A DNA stretch of 11,497 nucleotides from Chloroflexota bacterium. Its GTDB lineage: Bacteria > Chloroflexota > UBA6077 > JADZDV01. The stretch's first letter is position 1; every line of letters starts with the position of its first letter. Positions 1 to 6,477 of this stretch are shown piece by piece. The stretch covers positions 1 to 11,497 of the forward strand of contig JADZDV010000267.1 of the NCBI GenBank assembly GCA_020850915.1, written 5' to 3'. A program made the position numbers and the translations under genes. Below the pieces are notes generated by a model. That model did no database searches. It saw only the letters and a list, made by a program, of their open reading frames with translations, and had not been told where the DNA came from.

Positions 1-180
1 CGGCGGTTCGCCGCGGCATGCCCAGGTTCCCGGAATCGGCCCGAGCACGCGTTCCGCCAGCCGCCGCTCACCCGCGCAGTTGCTCGATTCCCACCGCGCC
101 CCACGTCCCTACCCCGCCCTTGCCCCAGAACCCGGTCCTCGTCCGGACCAATCCACGGACTAGGGGGGGCCGGCGAGAGC
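1..180. other. gene-free GC-rich stretch at left edge
   Basis: No convincing coding region is seen on either strand. The short open frames here have no Shine-Dalgarno sequence and read as proline- and arginine-rich low-complexity protein. A short stem with a TTCG loop (GCGG-TTCG-CCGC) lies at 3-14, and a 5-bp stem (GGTCC/GGACC, loop TCGTCC) at 134-149. Either could belong to the 3' end of a gene to the left, but neither has a T-tract. Confidence 0.5.
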
Positions 181-209
181 TTGACAGCATCTCGAGATCG
201 TGTCAGTCT
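181..209 (+). promoter_or_regulatory. candidate promoter of the double-hydrolase gene
   Basis: A perfect TTGACA (181-186) is followed after 17 bases by CAGTCT (204-209), which keeps only the A at the second and T at the sixth position of a sigma-70 -10 box. The same arrangement, CTTGACA then 17 bases then CAnnCT, precedes the MmgE/PrpD gene at 6419, which supports a shared promoter style. Transcription would begin near 216 and leave a leader of about 95 bases before the GTG at 311. The weak -10 box limits confidence, and the TTGACA may simply be an arm of the overlapping dyad. Confidence 0.4.
182..205. repeat. 24-bp dyad symmetry over the promoter spacer
   Basis: TGACA (182-186) and TGTCA (201-205) are perfect inverted arms around a 10-bp palindrome ATCTCGAGAT (189-198) with exactly the same centre, between 193 and 194. 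Ten of the twelve base pairs match; only GC at 187-188 against CG at 199-200 fails. The dyad fills the -35 to -10 interval of the candidate promoter, where a dimeric repressor would be expected to bind. The regulator family cannot be told from the site, and no regulator with a DNA-binding domain is encoded in the window. Confidence 0.45.
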
Positions 210-310
210 GAGACGGGTGTCGGGCTTGGGGCGGGCCATGGGGCTGATGGCTGGCGCTGAGGATCACGCTCCCGGGGCGTGGTGGCTGGCGGCGAGGCAG
301 GGGGTGCGGT

Positions 311-2101
311 GTGGCTCTGGGGCGGCAGCGTGGGGCGTCGGAGACCTGGGACTATCGGAAGATCACTCTGTGGGGAACGCTCAGGGCGATCGTCAGTCGT
401 CTGAGCAGTCCGTCGCAGAGCGACGAGCTGACGAACACCGAAGTTGACCGTCGGCCAAACGCGGGGGTGCTCGCGGTCCTGCTTCACGGATGGTATTCGT
501 CGCCCGAGGACCTCCGTGACGTCGCCAGCGCCGTGCGGGAGGCGATCCCGGACAGCGACCTGCTGAGCCCCGGATACGACGAGTCTCCCGCCTCCAACGT
601 CGATCCGGTCAGGTTGACAGAACGAGTGCTGGATCTGATTGACCGCGCGGTGGAGGAGAAGGCGGCCAGCGGACAGCCGTACCAGAGAATCGTGCTGATC
701 GGGCACAGCATTGGAGCCCTGCTGGCCAAGAAGGTCTACGTGTTCGCGCGAGGGCAGACACAGGACGGGAGCGGGAACCTCAGGCGTACGGATCGGCCGT
801 GGGCGATGCTTGTCGATCGGATCATCCTGCTGGCAGGGATGAATCGCGGCTGGAACGTGTGGCCCAAGCCGCGGCACATGTCGTGGAAGCTGTGGATCTG
901 GGCGGTGCCGATCCTGCCGCTAGGTGAGCTACTGCCGGTGGGGGACTTCCTGCTCAGGGCGAAGAGGGGCTCCCCGTTCGTCTCGAATCTTCGCATCCAG
1001 TGGCTCAACCTGGCACGGGAGGAGCCGCCGCTGCCGCTGACGGTACAGATACTCGGCGATCGTGACGCGGTGGTGGATCTCGAGGACCACATCGACCTGC
1101 AGTCCGGCGCGAAGTTCGTCTACCGCGAGGTCGATCGGACCTCCCATATGTCGGTGCTCCACTTCAGGGAGGGTCGACCGGACCGCGAGCGGGAGTTCCT
1201 GTATGCCCTGACGGAGCCACCAGAGACGATCAAGAGCAGCTTTGAGGTACCCGGCTCGGACAGGATCGACCCGTCGGTGGACGGGGTTGTCCTGGTGCTG
1301 CACGGGATCCGGGAGCGGGCGGTCTGGACGCCACGAATTGGGGAGAGCGTGGCAACTGCCGCGAAGGCGGAAGGTTTGAAATTTGCTCGCAACACGGAGA
1401 GCTACGGCACATTCGCGATGCTGCCGTTCCTGCTGCGCTACCGTCGCCAGAAGCACGTACGCTGGTTCATGGACCAGTACACGGAGCTCCGGGCGCGGTA
1501 TCCCCGAGCCGCGGTCAACGTGGTAGCGCACAGTAACGGGACGTACATCGTCGCCAGTGCCCTGAGGCGGTATGCCGCGTGCGATCTGCGACACGTGGCG
1601 CTGGCGGGCAGCATCATCCCCCGACGCTTCGAGTGGAACCGGATGATGCGTGACGGGCGGGTCGCCGCGGTCAAGAACTACGCGGCCTCCGCCGACACCG
1701 TCGTGGCGGTGGCGGGGGGGCTGTACGAGCTGTGGTCGAGTAGCGAGATCGGCTCGTCCGGATTCAACCTCTTCATCGAAGACGGGGGGAAGCGCGGCGA
1801 GGTCGCCTTCATCAAGGGCAGTCATGGCGCCGCGATCCAGAGAGAGAACGACCGTTCCATCGCCCGGTTCATCGTGCACGGCGATTCGAGCGAGGAGACC
1901 GCGCCTCAGACCGATCGTCAGAACGTGCTGTCGGACTTTCTTTCGCGTCAGCCATGGGTTGCCGTCGTCGCGGGCATAGTCGCTCTGCTCATGCTCGGCA
2001 GTGTGGTTTCGACGGTCGCGGCCAGCGGCGCTCACGTGAGCAAGCGTCGCGCGCTACTCCTGTACTGGCTCTTGCTCATCGTCTTCTTCTGGCTGGAGTA
2101 G
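311..2101 (+). CDS. tandem double alpha/beta hydrolase with C-terminal membrane hairpin
   Basis: A 596-residue protein with two alpha/beta-hydrolase domains in one chain. Domain 1 (about 53-300) has the oxyanion-region motif LHGW (58-61), a nucleophile elbow GHSIG (Ser133), a likely acid Asp252 in GDRDAVV and a likely base His279 in SHM. Domain 2 (about 322-525) has VLHGIRE (329-335), AHSNG (Ser408), Asp462 in SADTVV and His505 in GSH. Both triads look complete, so both domains may be active as esterase, lipase or amidase; no substrate can be assigned. A hydrophobic stretch at 192-215 in domain 1 resembles a lid. Two hydrophobic segments, about 549-570 and 581-595, are joined by a loop with KRR and would anchor the protein; there is no signal peptide. 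The GTG at 311 is the first start after an in-frame stop at 245-247 and has an AGGGGG box 6 bases upstream. The gene appears to be transcribed alone. Confidence 0.85.
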   Translation: MALGRQRGASETWDYRKITLWGTLRAIVSRLSSPSQSDELTNTEVDRRPNAGVLAVLLHGWYSSPEDLRDVASAVREAIPDSDLLSPGYDESPASNVDPVRLTERVLDLIDRAVEEKAASGQPYQRIVLIGHSIGALLAKKVYVFARGQTQDGSGNLRRTDRPWAMLVDRIILLAGMNRGWNVWPKPRHMSWKLWIWAVPILPLGELLPVGDFLLRAKRGSPFVSNLRIQWLNLAREEPPLPLTVQILGDRDAVVDLEDHIDLQSGAKFVYREVDRTSHMSVLHFREGRPDREREFLYALTEPPETIKSSFEVPGSDRIDPSVDGVVLVLHGIRERAVWTPRIGESVATAAKAEGLKFARNTESYGTFAMLPFLLRYRRQKHVRWFMDQYTELRARYPRAAVNVVAHSNGTYIVASALRRYAACDLRHVALAGSIIPRRFEWNRMMRDGRVAAVKNYAASADTVVAVAGGLYELWSSSEIGSSGFNLFIEDGGKRGEVAFIKGSHGAAIQRENDRSIARFIVHGDSSEETAPQTDRQNVLSDFLSRQPWVAVVAGIVALLMLGSVVSTVAASGAHVSKRRALLLYWLLLIVFFWLE

Positions 2102-2110
2102 CGCAGCCGG

Positions 2111-2144
2111 CTCCATCCTCTTCATGCTTCGAAGGTGGATGGAG
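2111..2144. repeat. inverted repeat downstream of the double hydrolase
   Basis: CTCCATCC (2111-2118) and GGATGGAG (2137-2144) form a perfect 8-bp stem around an 18-base loop that itself contains the palindrome CTTCGAAG (2127-2134). It starts 10 bases after the TAG of the upstream gene, the usual place for a transcription terminator, but no T-run follows, so it would be a factor-independent terminator only of an atypical kind. It may instead stabilise the 3' end of the message. Confidence 0.4.
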
Positions 2145-2167
2145 AAGGTCGCTTCATGTCCAGCGTC

Positions 2168-2194
2168 GTTCGAACAGCGCTATGATTGGCGCTG
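2168..2194 (+). promoter_or_regulatory. operator-like dyad around a -10-like TATGAT
   Basis: CAGCGC (2175-2180) and GCGCTG (2189-2194) are perfect inverted arms separated by TATGATTG. The TATGAT (2181-2186) matches five of six positions of a sigma-70 -10 box. A second palindrome, GTTCGAAC (2168-2175), abuts the left arm. No good -35 box is seen 16-18 bases upstream, so an activator or a non-canonical sigma factor would be needed if this is the promoter. It lies 66 bases before the MBL-fold gene. Confidence 0.35.
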
Positions 2195-2260
2195 GCTGTC
2201 CGTTCGCCCGGCGCGGGAACCGTGGTGCAAGCCGGGGTGTGATGCAGTCGCGGAGGTGCC

Positions 2261-3235
2261 ATGAGCGCGCGGCGTCCGCTGATTCATGAAGTGTGTCCTC
2301 GGGTCTATCGTGTCGAGTCGCCGTACACGGCGGGTATGCTGACGATGATCTACGTCATCCGGGGCGAGAGGCTCACGTTGGTGGACACGGGCGCCGTCGC
2401 CTCTCCCGTGGAAGACCTGGAGCCGGCGCTGGCGGAGCTCGGGATCGGCCTGTCGGAGGTCGGCTACGTGCTCAACACCCACGGGCACTCCGACCATCTC
2501 GGCGGGAACCCGAGTGTCCGCGACGCGGCCCCGGAGGCGAAGATCCACCTCCACCGGGCGGACAAGCCGTTCGCAGATTCGCACGACCATCACCGCACGT
2601 TCAACACCGAGTTCCTGCGGGCGTTTGGCCGCGAGGACTTGATCGAAGAGCGGATCAACTACACGCTGGAGCTACTGGGGCGGGACGTCGGTGTGGATCG
2701 AGTGCTGGAGGACGGCGACCGGATCGACCTGGGCGGGGGGGTAGAGCTGACGGCCATCCACACGCCCGGGCACACGCCTGGCAGCGTCAGCTACTACTGG
2801 GAGGCGCAGAAGCTGCTGCTGACGGGGGACTCCGTCCAGGCGCGGGGCTTCAAGCCCGGCGGCTACCCGCTTTACTTTGGCGCACAGGCGTACGGCCAGT
2901 CGATGCAGCGGCTGAAGGATCTGCCGATCGAGACAATCGGGATGGGGCATGGCTTCATCTCGGGTCTGCATCTGAATGCCCCGGTGAAGTACGGCGCAGA
3001 GGCACGGCACATGGTCGAGGAGAGCGCCGTCGTGCACGCGACGATCGACCGTGCTGCACGGAAGCTGGCGGCCGAGCTGCCAGAGGCGAGCCTACTCGAG
3101 CTGGCGCAGCGGACGACCATGGCGCTGATCGGCGAGCTGCCGACGCACGTCGATGCCCGGATCGGCCTGCCCCTGGCAGGCGGTCCGACGTTGTGGTCGC
3201 ACGCGAGCGTCGCGCGAGCGGAAACGGCGAGCTGA
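2261..3235 (+). CDS. MBL-fold metallo-hydrolase
   Basis: A 324-residue metallo-beta-lactamase-fold hydrolase, most likely with a dinuclear metal site and a cytoplasmic location (no signal peptide). The hallmark THGHSDH (His74, His76, Asp78, His79) is followed by HTPGHTPGS (His171), a bridging-type Asp190 in LTGDS and a late His230 in GMGHG. This is the order found in glyoxalase II-like and broader MBL hydrolases. The N-terminal strand pair (VYRVES, IYVIRGERLTLVDTG) is typical. Residues 240-324 are largely helical and lie beyond the core fold, perhaps a substrate lid or dimer surface. The substrate is unknown: thioester, lactone or phosphoester hydrolysis would all fit. The ATG at 2261 is fixed by GGAGGTG at 2252-2258. 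The next gene begins 135 bases downstream, so joint transcription is possible but not shown. Confidence 0.9.
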   Translation: MSARRPLIHEVCPRVYRVESPYTAGMLTMIYVIRGERLTLVDTGAVASPVEDLEPALAELGIGLSEVGYVLNTHGHSDHLGGNPSVRDAAPEAKIHLHRADKPFADSHDHHRTFNTEFLRAFGREDLIEERINYTLELLGRDVGVDRVLEDGDRIDLGGGVELTAIHTPGHTPGSVSYYWEAQKLLLTGDSVQARGFKPGGYPLYFGAQAYGQSMQRLKDLPIETIGMGHGFISGLHLNAPVKYGAEARHMVEESAVVHATIDRAARKLAAELPEASLLELAQRTTMALIGELPTHVDARIGLPLAGGPTLWSHASVARAETAS

Positions 3236-3282
3236 CCCATGTGACCGATTCGCGGGTATGACAGATTTTGTTGAAGAGCGAA

Positions 3283-3299
3283 TGGTAGGGGCGCTACCA
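3283..3299. repeat. short perfect hairpin between two genes
   Basis: TGGTAG (3283-3288) and CTACCA (3294-3299) flank a 5-base loop GGGCG. It lies 47 bases after the MBL-fold stop and 71 bases before the next start. With no T-tract it is a weak terminator candidate; it could equally be an operator or an RNA stem in the leader of the downstream hydrolase. A TTGAAG at 3271-3276 might be a -35 box, but no -10 box follows at a good distance. Confidence 0.3.
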
Positions 3300-3370
3300 G
3301 GCGGCCATGACGTGGGAATGCTGGGGCTTACGTGGGGTTGATGCGGGACGATCAGGCCGGAGGGAGCGAG

Positions 3371-5134
3371 ATGACACAGGTGTCGGTGCCGCTGGAGACG
3401 AGGAGCGAGGTCCGCGACGGCATGCGGATCGACTGGGACGTAGCTATTTCGATGGATGACGGTCTGGTGCTGAGGGCGGACGTCTTCCGACCCCTTGAGG
3501 AAGGCCAGTACGCGGTCATCATGAGCTACGGTCCCTACGCCAAGGGGCTCTCGTTCCAGGAGGGCTACCCGAACCAGTGGCGGAAGATGACTAGCGAGTG
3601 GCCCGACGTCGAGGCGGGCTCCACGAACAAGTACCAGAACTGGGAAGTGGTTGATCCGGAGAAGTGGGTACCCCACGGCTACGCCGTGGTGCGGGTGGAC
3701 TCACGGGGGACGGGCAACTCGCCGGGCTACGTGGATGTCTGGGGACCGCGTGAGACGCGGGACTTCTACGAGTGCATCGAGTGGGCTGGCGTGCAGCCGT
3801 GGAGCAGTGGGAAGGTCGGTCTGGACGGCATCTCGTACTACGGGATGAACCAGTGGCAGGTCGCGGCGCTCCGGCCGCCACACCTGGCCGCCATCTGCAT
3901 CTGGGAGGGCTCGAACGACTGGTATCGGGAGTGCTACCGCCACGGCGGGATCTACTGCGACTTCGCCGGGAAGTGGTACGCGCGACAGGTGGAGTCCGTG
4001 CAGTACGGTCGTGGCAGTCGGGCGGCGAGGAGTCCCATTCACGGACAGTCCGTAGCCGGCCCGGTCGACCTGAGCGACGAGGAGCTGGCGAGGAACCGGG
4101 CGGATCTCGCGTCGGAGATCCGGGCGCATCCGCTCGAGGACGAGTTCTACAGGAGCCGGACGCCGGACTTCTCGAAGATCGAGGTGCCGCTGCTGTCAAC
4201 GGCGAACTGGGGCGGCCAGGGACTGCATCCTCGTGGGAACTTCGAGGGCTACTCGCGGTCCGGCTCGGCGCGAAGGTGGCTGGAGGTACACGGGGACGCG
4301 CACTGGACGCACTTCTACACGGACTACGGACGGACGATCCAGAAGCGATTCTTCGACCACGTCTTGAAAGGCGAGGACAACGACTGGAGGAGCCAACCAC
4401 CGGTTCAGCTCCAGGTGCGCCACGTCGACCGGTTCGTCCAACGCGCGGAGAGCGAGTGGCCGATCGCAAGGACGCGGTGGACGAAGCTCTACCTGGACGC
4501 ACCCGAGACCAGCCTGAGGTGGGGCCAGTCGGTGGCGCAGGGTGGCGCTGTTGAGTACGAAGCCCTGGGCAACGGGGTGACGTTCTCAACGCCGCCGCTG
4601 GAACACGAGACGGAGATCACCGGGCCGGTGGCCGCCAGGTTGTTCGTGTCGTCCACCACCAGCGATGCCGACCTGTTCCTCATCCTGCGCGTCTTCGATC
4701 CGAGCGGACGAGAGGTCACGTTCCAGGGTGCGCTGGACCCACACACGCCGATTGGCAACGGCTGGCTCCGCGCCTCGCATCGCAAGCTCGATCCGGAGCT
4801 GACCACCGAGTCCCGCCCGTTCCACACCCACGATGAGATCCAGCCGCTCGCTCCCGGCGCGGTCTACGAGCTGGAGGTGGAGATCTGGCCAACCTGCATC
4901 GTGGTGCCCTCAGGGTACCGGGTGGCGCTGACGATTCGGGGCCGGGACTACGAGTACGAAGGCGAAGACTTCATCCCCTCGCCGACCGCGTACCCGCAGA
5001 AGGGCGTCGGCCCGTTCACGCACACCAATCCGGTGGACCGACCGGCCAACGTGTTTGGGGGCAAGGTCACGATCCACGCCGGCGGCGAGTATGGCTCGTA
5101 CCTACTGTTGCCGGTGGTCCCGCCGAAGAGCTAG
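3371..5134 (+). CDS. CocE/NonD-type alpha/beta hydrolase (X-Pro dipeptidyl-peptidase S15-like)
   Basis: A 587-residue serine hydrolase of the family that includes cocaine esterase CocE, glutaryl-7-ACA acylase and X-Pro dipeptidyl peptidase. The N-terminal catalytic part (about 20-365) has DSRGTGNSPG (110-119), the nucleophile elbow GISYYG (Ser155) and a likely catalytic His311 in HGDAHW. Where CocE carries its acidic triad residue in a GWYD- or SWTD-like segment, this protein has NWGGQGLHPRG (279-289) with no Asp or Glu, so the acid is missing or supplied elsewhere. A C-terminal beta-rich jelly-roll domain (about 372-582) contains the usual GPVAARLFVSSTTSDADLFL-type strands. No signal peptide is seen. 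An ATG at 3341 and a GTG at 3332 are in frame upstream, but the ATG at 3371 has GGAGGGAG at 3359-3366, ideally spaced, and gives the family's usual N terminus. Substrate unknown; ester or amide hydrolysis is inferred. Confidence 0.9.
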   Translation: MTQVSVPLETRSEVRDGMRIDWDVAISMDDGLVLRADVFRPLEEGQYAVIMSYGPYAKGLSFQEGYPNQWRKMTSEWPDVEAGSTNKYQNWEVVDPEKWVPHGYAVVRVDSRGTGNSPGYVDVWGPRETRDFYECIEWAGVQPWSSGKVGLDGISYYGMNQWQVAALRPPHLAAICIWEGSNDWYRECYRHGGIYCDFAGKWYARQVESVQYGRGSRAARSPIHGQSVAGPVDLSDEELARNRADLASEIRAHPLEDEFYRSRTPDFSKIEVPLLSTANWGGQGLHPRGNFEGYSRSGSARRWLEVHGDAHWTHFYTDYGRTIQKRFFDHVLKGEDNDWRSQPPVQLQVRHVDRFVQRAESEWPIARTRWTKLYLDAPETSLRWGQSVAQGGAVEYEALGNGVTFSTPPLEHETEITGPVAARLFVSSTTSDADLFLILRVFDPSGREVTFQGALDPHTPIGNGWLRASHRKLDPELTTESRPFHTHDEIQPLAPGAVYELEVEIWPTCIVVPSGYRVALTIRGRDYEYEGEDFIPSPTAYPQKGVGPFTHTNPVDRPANVFGGKVTIHAGGEYGSYLLLPVVPPKS

Positions 5135-5249
5135 CGCCAGGGCTGGCCGGCAGGCAGGACGCGCATCCGCCGGCAAGCTCCCCTGCTGAGAAGTCCCCTA
5201 TCTCCGATTTCTCCGTTTGAAGCCTCGGGAACTCTTGAGAGGGGGGCGT

Positions 5250-5618
5250 GTGAGCGCGGTTCTCATCGCCGACGATGACGCGGGCCTGCGGAGGCTGGTC
5301 TGCCTGACCCTCGGGTCGGACTCGTACAACCTGCTAGAGGCCGGCGACGGCCGACAGGCTTGGGAGATGATCGAACAACACCACCCTGACCTTGCACTCA
5401 TCGACGTGAATATGCCGGGCCTAACCGGCCTGCAACTGACCGAGGCGATCAAGGCCGACCCTGGTCTGAAGGAGATGGTGGTCGTCCTGTTGACCGCCAA
5501 GACGGCTCAATCCGACGTGGAGGCCGGGTTCCAAGCCGGGGCGGACCATTACGTGACGAAGCCGTTCTCACCCTGGGATCTGATGGCGCTGATCGAGCAG
5601 TCACTGGACAGCCGTTAG
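5250..5618 (+). CDS. single-domain response regulator (CheY-like receiver)
   Basis: A 122-residue protein that is one receiver domain with nothing after it. The acidic pocket Asp8-Asp9-Asp10, the phospho-acceptor Asp52 in LIDVNMPG, Thr82 in LLTAK, Tyr101 and the conserved Lys104 in VTKPF are all present, so it should be phosphorylatable. With no DNA-binding or enzymatic output domain, it would act by protein-protein contact or as a phosphate relay. No histidine kinase is encoded nearby, so it is an orphan here. The GTG at 5250 is chosen because GAGAGGGGGG (5236-5245) lies just upstream and the protein then starts directly at the first beta strand; a TTG at 5217 in the same frame has no such box. 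Its stop codon overlaps that of the convergent neighbour in the tetranucleotide TTAG. Confidence 0.9.
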   Translation: MSAVLIADDDAGLRRLVCLTLGSDSYNLLEAGDGRQAWEMIEQHHPDLALIDVNMPGLTGLQLTEAIKADPGLKEMVVVLLTAKTAQSDVEAGFQAGADHYVTKPFSPWDLMALIEQSLDSR

Positions 5619-6178
5619 GGCTGGCGGCCGGAGAAGGCGAGCAGCCGGTCTTGGACTGGCGCGTCCGGCGGACAGGGCACCTCCTCGGCGAAGCCCTTGC
5701 CTGGGCCGCGGAACCCCGGCTTCAAGATCTGGCGCATCAGCTCCAGACTGAGCGCGGCGAGCTCCGCGTCCAGCGCGCAGGAGCGGCCGATCGCGATCGA
5801 GAGATCCCAGGTGTGGATGAGCTGATCGGCGGTGACCAGCTTGACCCCTTGCGAGGCCGGTATCTCGCCGATGCGCAGCGTCAGCGTTCTCTCCAGCGCG
5901 CCCGGGGTCCGGAACGCGGAGAGAGCCGCGCTGGAGGCGGCAAGGTAGGCGGCGGCGAGCTGCTCGGCCGTGCGCATGCCATCCTGGCTCGGCGTCGGGG
6001 GCGGCTGGCCGCTGGCGGCGCTGCTGAACCGCGTGCAGACGTCAATCATGTGCCCGAGCAGGCCGCGGACATCCCAGTCCGTGCAGGGCGTTGGCTTGTC
6101 AAGATCTGACTGGGTCAACGCGGCGACGACGGCCGAAGCCTGTTCGAGCGCGCGCTCGCAGCGGGCGATGTCATCCAT
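5615..6178 (-). CDS. TIGR03086-type DinB-like metal-binding protein
   Basis: A 187-residue protein of the family related to the N-terminal domain of mycothiol-dependent maleylpyruvate isomerase (DinB-like four-helix bundle). Recognisable parts are TPCTDWDVRGLLGHM (30-44, with ligand His43), ADQLIHTWDLS (117-127, with likely ligands Asp118 and His122) and the family-typical end DRLLAFSGRQP (177-187). Members bind a divalent metal; many are thought to use a low-molecular-weight thiol, but the reaction is unknown for most. The family is best known from actinobacteria and also occurs in other high-GC bacteria. The ATG is supported by GAGGAGAG (complement of 6184-6191) 5 bases upstream. The gene faces the response regulator tail to tail, with stop codons overlapping by 4 bases, and diverges from the MmgE/PrpD gene. 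Confidence 0.85.
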   Translation of the reverse strand: MDDIARCERALEQASAVVAALTQSDLDKPTPCTDWDVRGLLGHMIDVCTRFSSAASGQPPPTPSQDGMRTAEQLAAAYLAASSAALSAFRTPGALERTLTLRIGEIPASQGVKLVTADQLIHTWDLSIAIGRSCALDAELAALSLELMRQILKPGFRGPGKGFAEEVPCPPDAPVQDRLLAFSGRQP

Positions 6179-6191
6179 GCACTCTCTCCTC

Positions 6192-6418
6192 GTCTGCCGT
6201 CACTGTCACACCAGGGGCGCGACACGCGGGAGTGCGGACCCGCTCGCGGCGCTGTCCTGGCCAGCGAGGGGTCACCGAACGTAGTCCGACTCTGACTCTA
6301 TCACGTCGCGGTGGTCCAGCAGCGAGTCGCGGCGTCGGGAGGCGAGCGGTCGGGATGAGGCTGGGCGCCGTGAAGTCGAAGCCGCCCGTCGTGCCGACTC
6401 CCCTGTTCCCTGGGTGCC
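6192..6418. other. intergenic region between divergent genes
   Basis: The divergent intergenic region (6179-6477) is 299 bases long. Besides the ribosome binding site of the minus-strand gene at its left end and the promoter and hairpin at its right end, I see only a tandem repeat of GACTCT (6288-6299). No clear promoter for the minus-strand gene was found. The long open frame that crosses this stretch in the frame of the MmgE/PrpD protein reads as arginine-rich noise upstream of 6478 and is not treated as coding. Confidence 0.4.
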
Positions 6419-6447
6419 TTGACATGCCTGACGCGACCTGCCAAGCT
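6419..6447 (+). promoter_or_regulatory. candidate promoter of the MmgE/PrpD gene
   Basis: A perfect TTGACA (6419-6424) is followed after 17 bases by CAAGCT (6442-6447), which matches the consensus -10 only at the second A and final T. The arrangement repeats that at 181-209. Transcription would start near 6454, inside the hairpin at 6446-6459, giving a leader of about 25 bases before the ATG at 6478. Confidence 0.45.
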
Positions 6448-6459
6448 CGCGAAAGCGAG
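6446..6459 (+). repeat. GAAA-tetraloop hairpin before the ribosome binding site
   Basis: CTCGC (6446-6450), loop GAAA, GCGAG (6455-6459) form a perfect 5-bp stem with a GNRA-class tetraloop, extendable by a G-T wobble pair at 6445/6460. It ends 6 bases before the GGAGG (6466-6470) of the MmgE/PrpD gene. As DNA it overlaps the expected transcription start and could be an operator; as RNA it would need a start upstream of 6446. Confidence 0.4.
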
Positions 6460-6477
6460 TCGATCGGAGGGACACCG

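Noticed and set aside
1..16. tRNA T-arm, prompted by GGTTCG at the left edge
   Set aside because: The bases after it do not follow the T-loop pattern and no acceptor stem or CCA can be placed.
615..620. Internal TTGACA in the double-hydrolase gene as a promoter
   Set aside because: It lies inside a well-supported coding region, with no start codon or gene downstream that would need it.
203..877. Long minus-strand open frame opposite the start of the double hydrolase
   Set aside because: It is antisense to clear alpha/beta-hydrolase motifs, is rich in Pro, Arg and His as expected for antisense frames in GC-rich DNA, and shows no domain.
2261..5134. MBL-fold and CocE-like hydrolase genes as a two-gene degradation operon
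   Set aside because: The 135-base gap holds a hairpin and neither substrate is known, so joint transcription or a shared pathway cannot be claimed.
5146..5174. Inverted GCCGGC copies as a terminator after the CocE-like gene
   Set aside because: GCCGGC is itself a palindrome, the loop would be 17 bases, the stem is only 6 bp and no T-tract follows; common by chance in DNA this rich in G and C.
6091..6477. N-terminal extension of the MmgE/PrpD frame by 129 codons
   Set aside because: The translated extension is Arg- and Pro-rich noise, it overlaps the start of the divergent gene, and the ATG at 6478 has an excellent ribosome binding site and gives the family's normal length.
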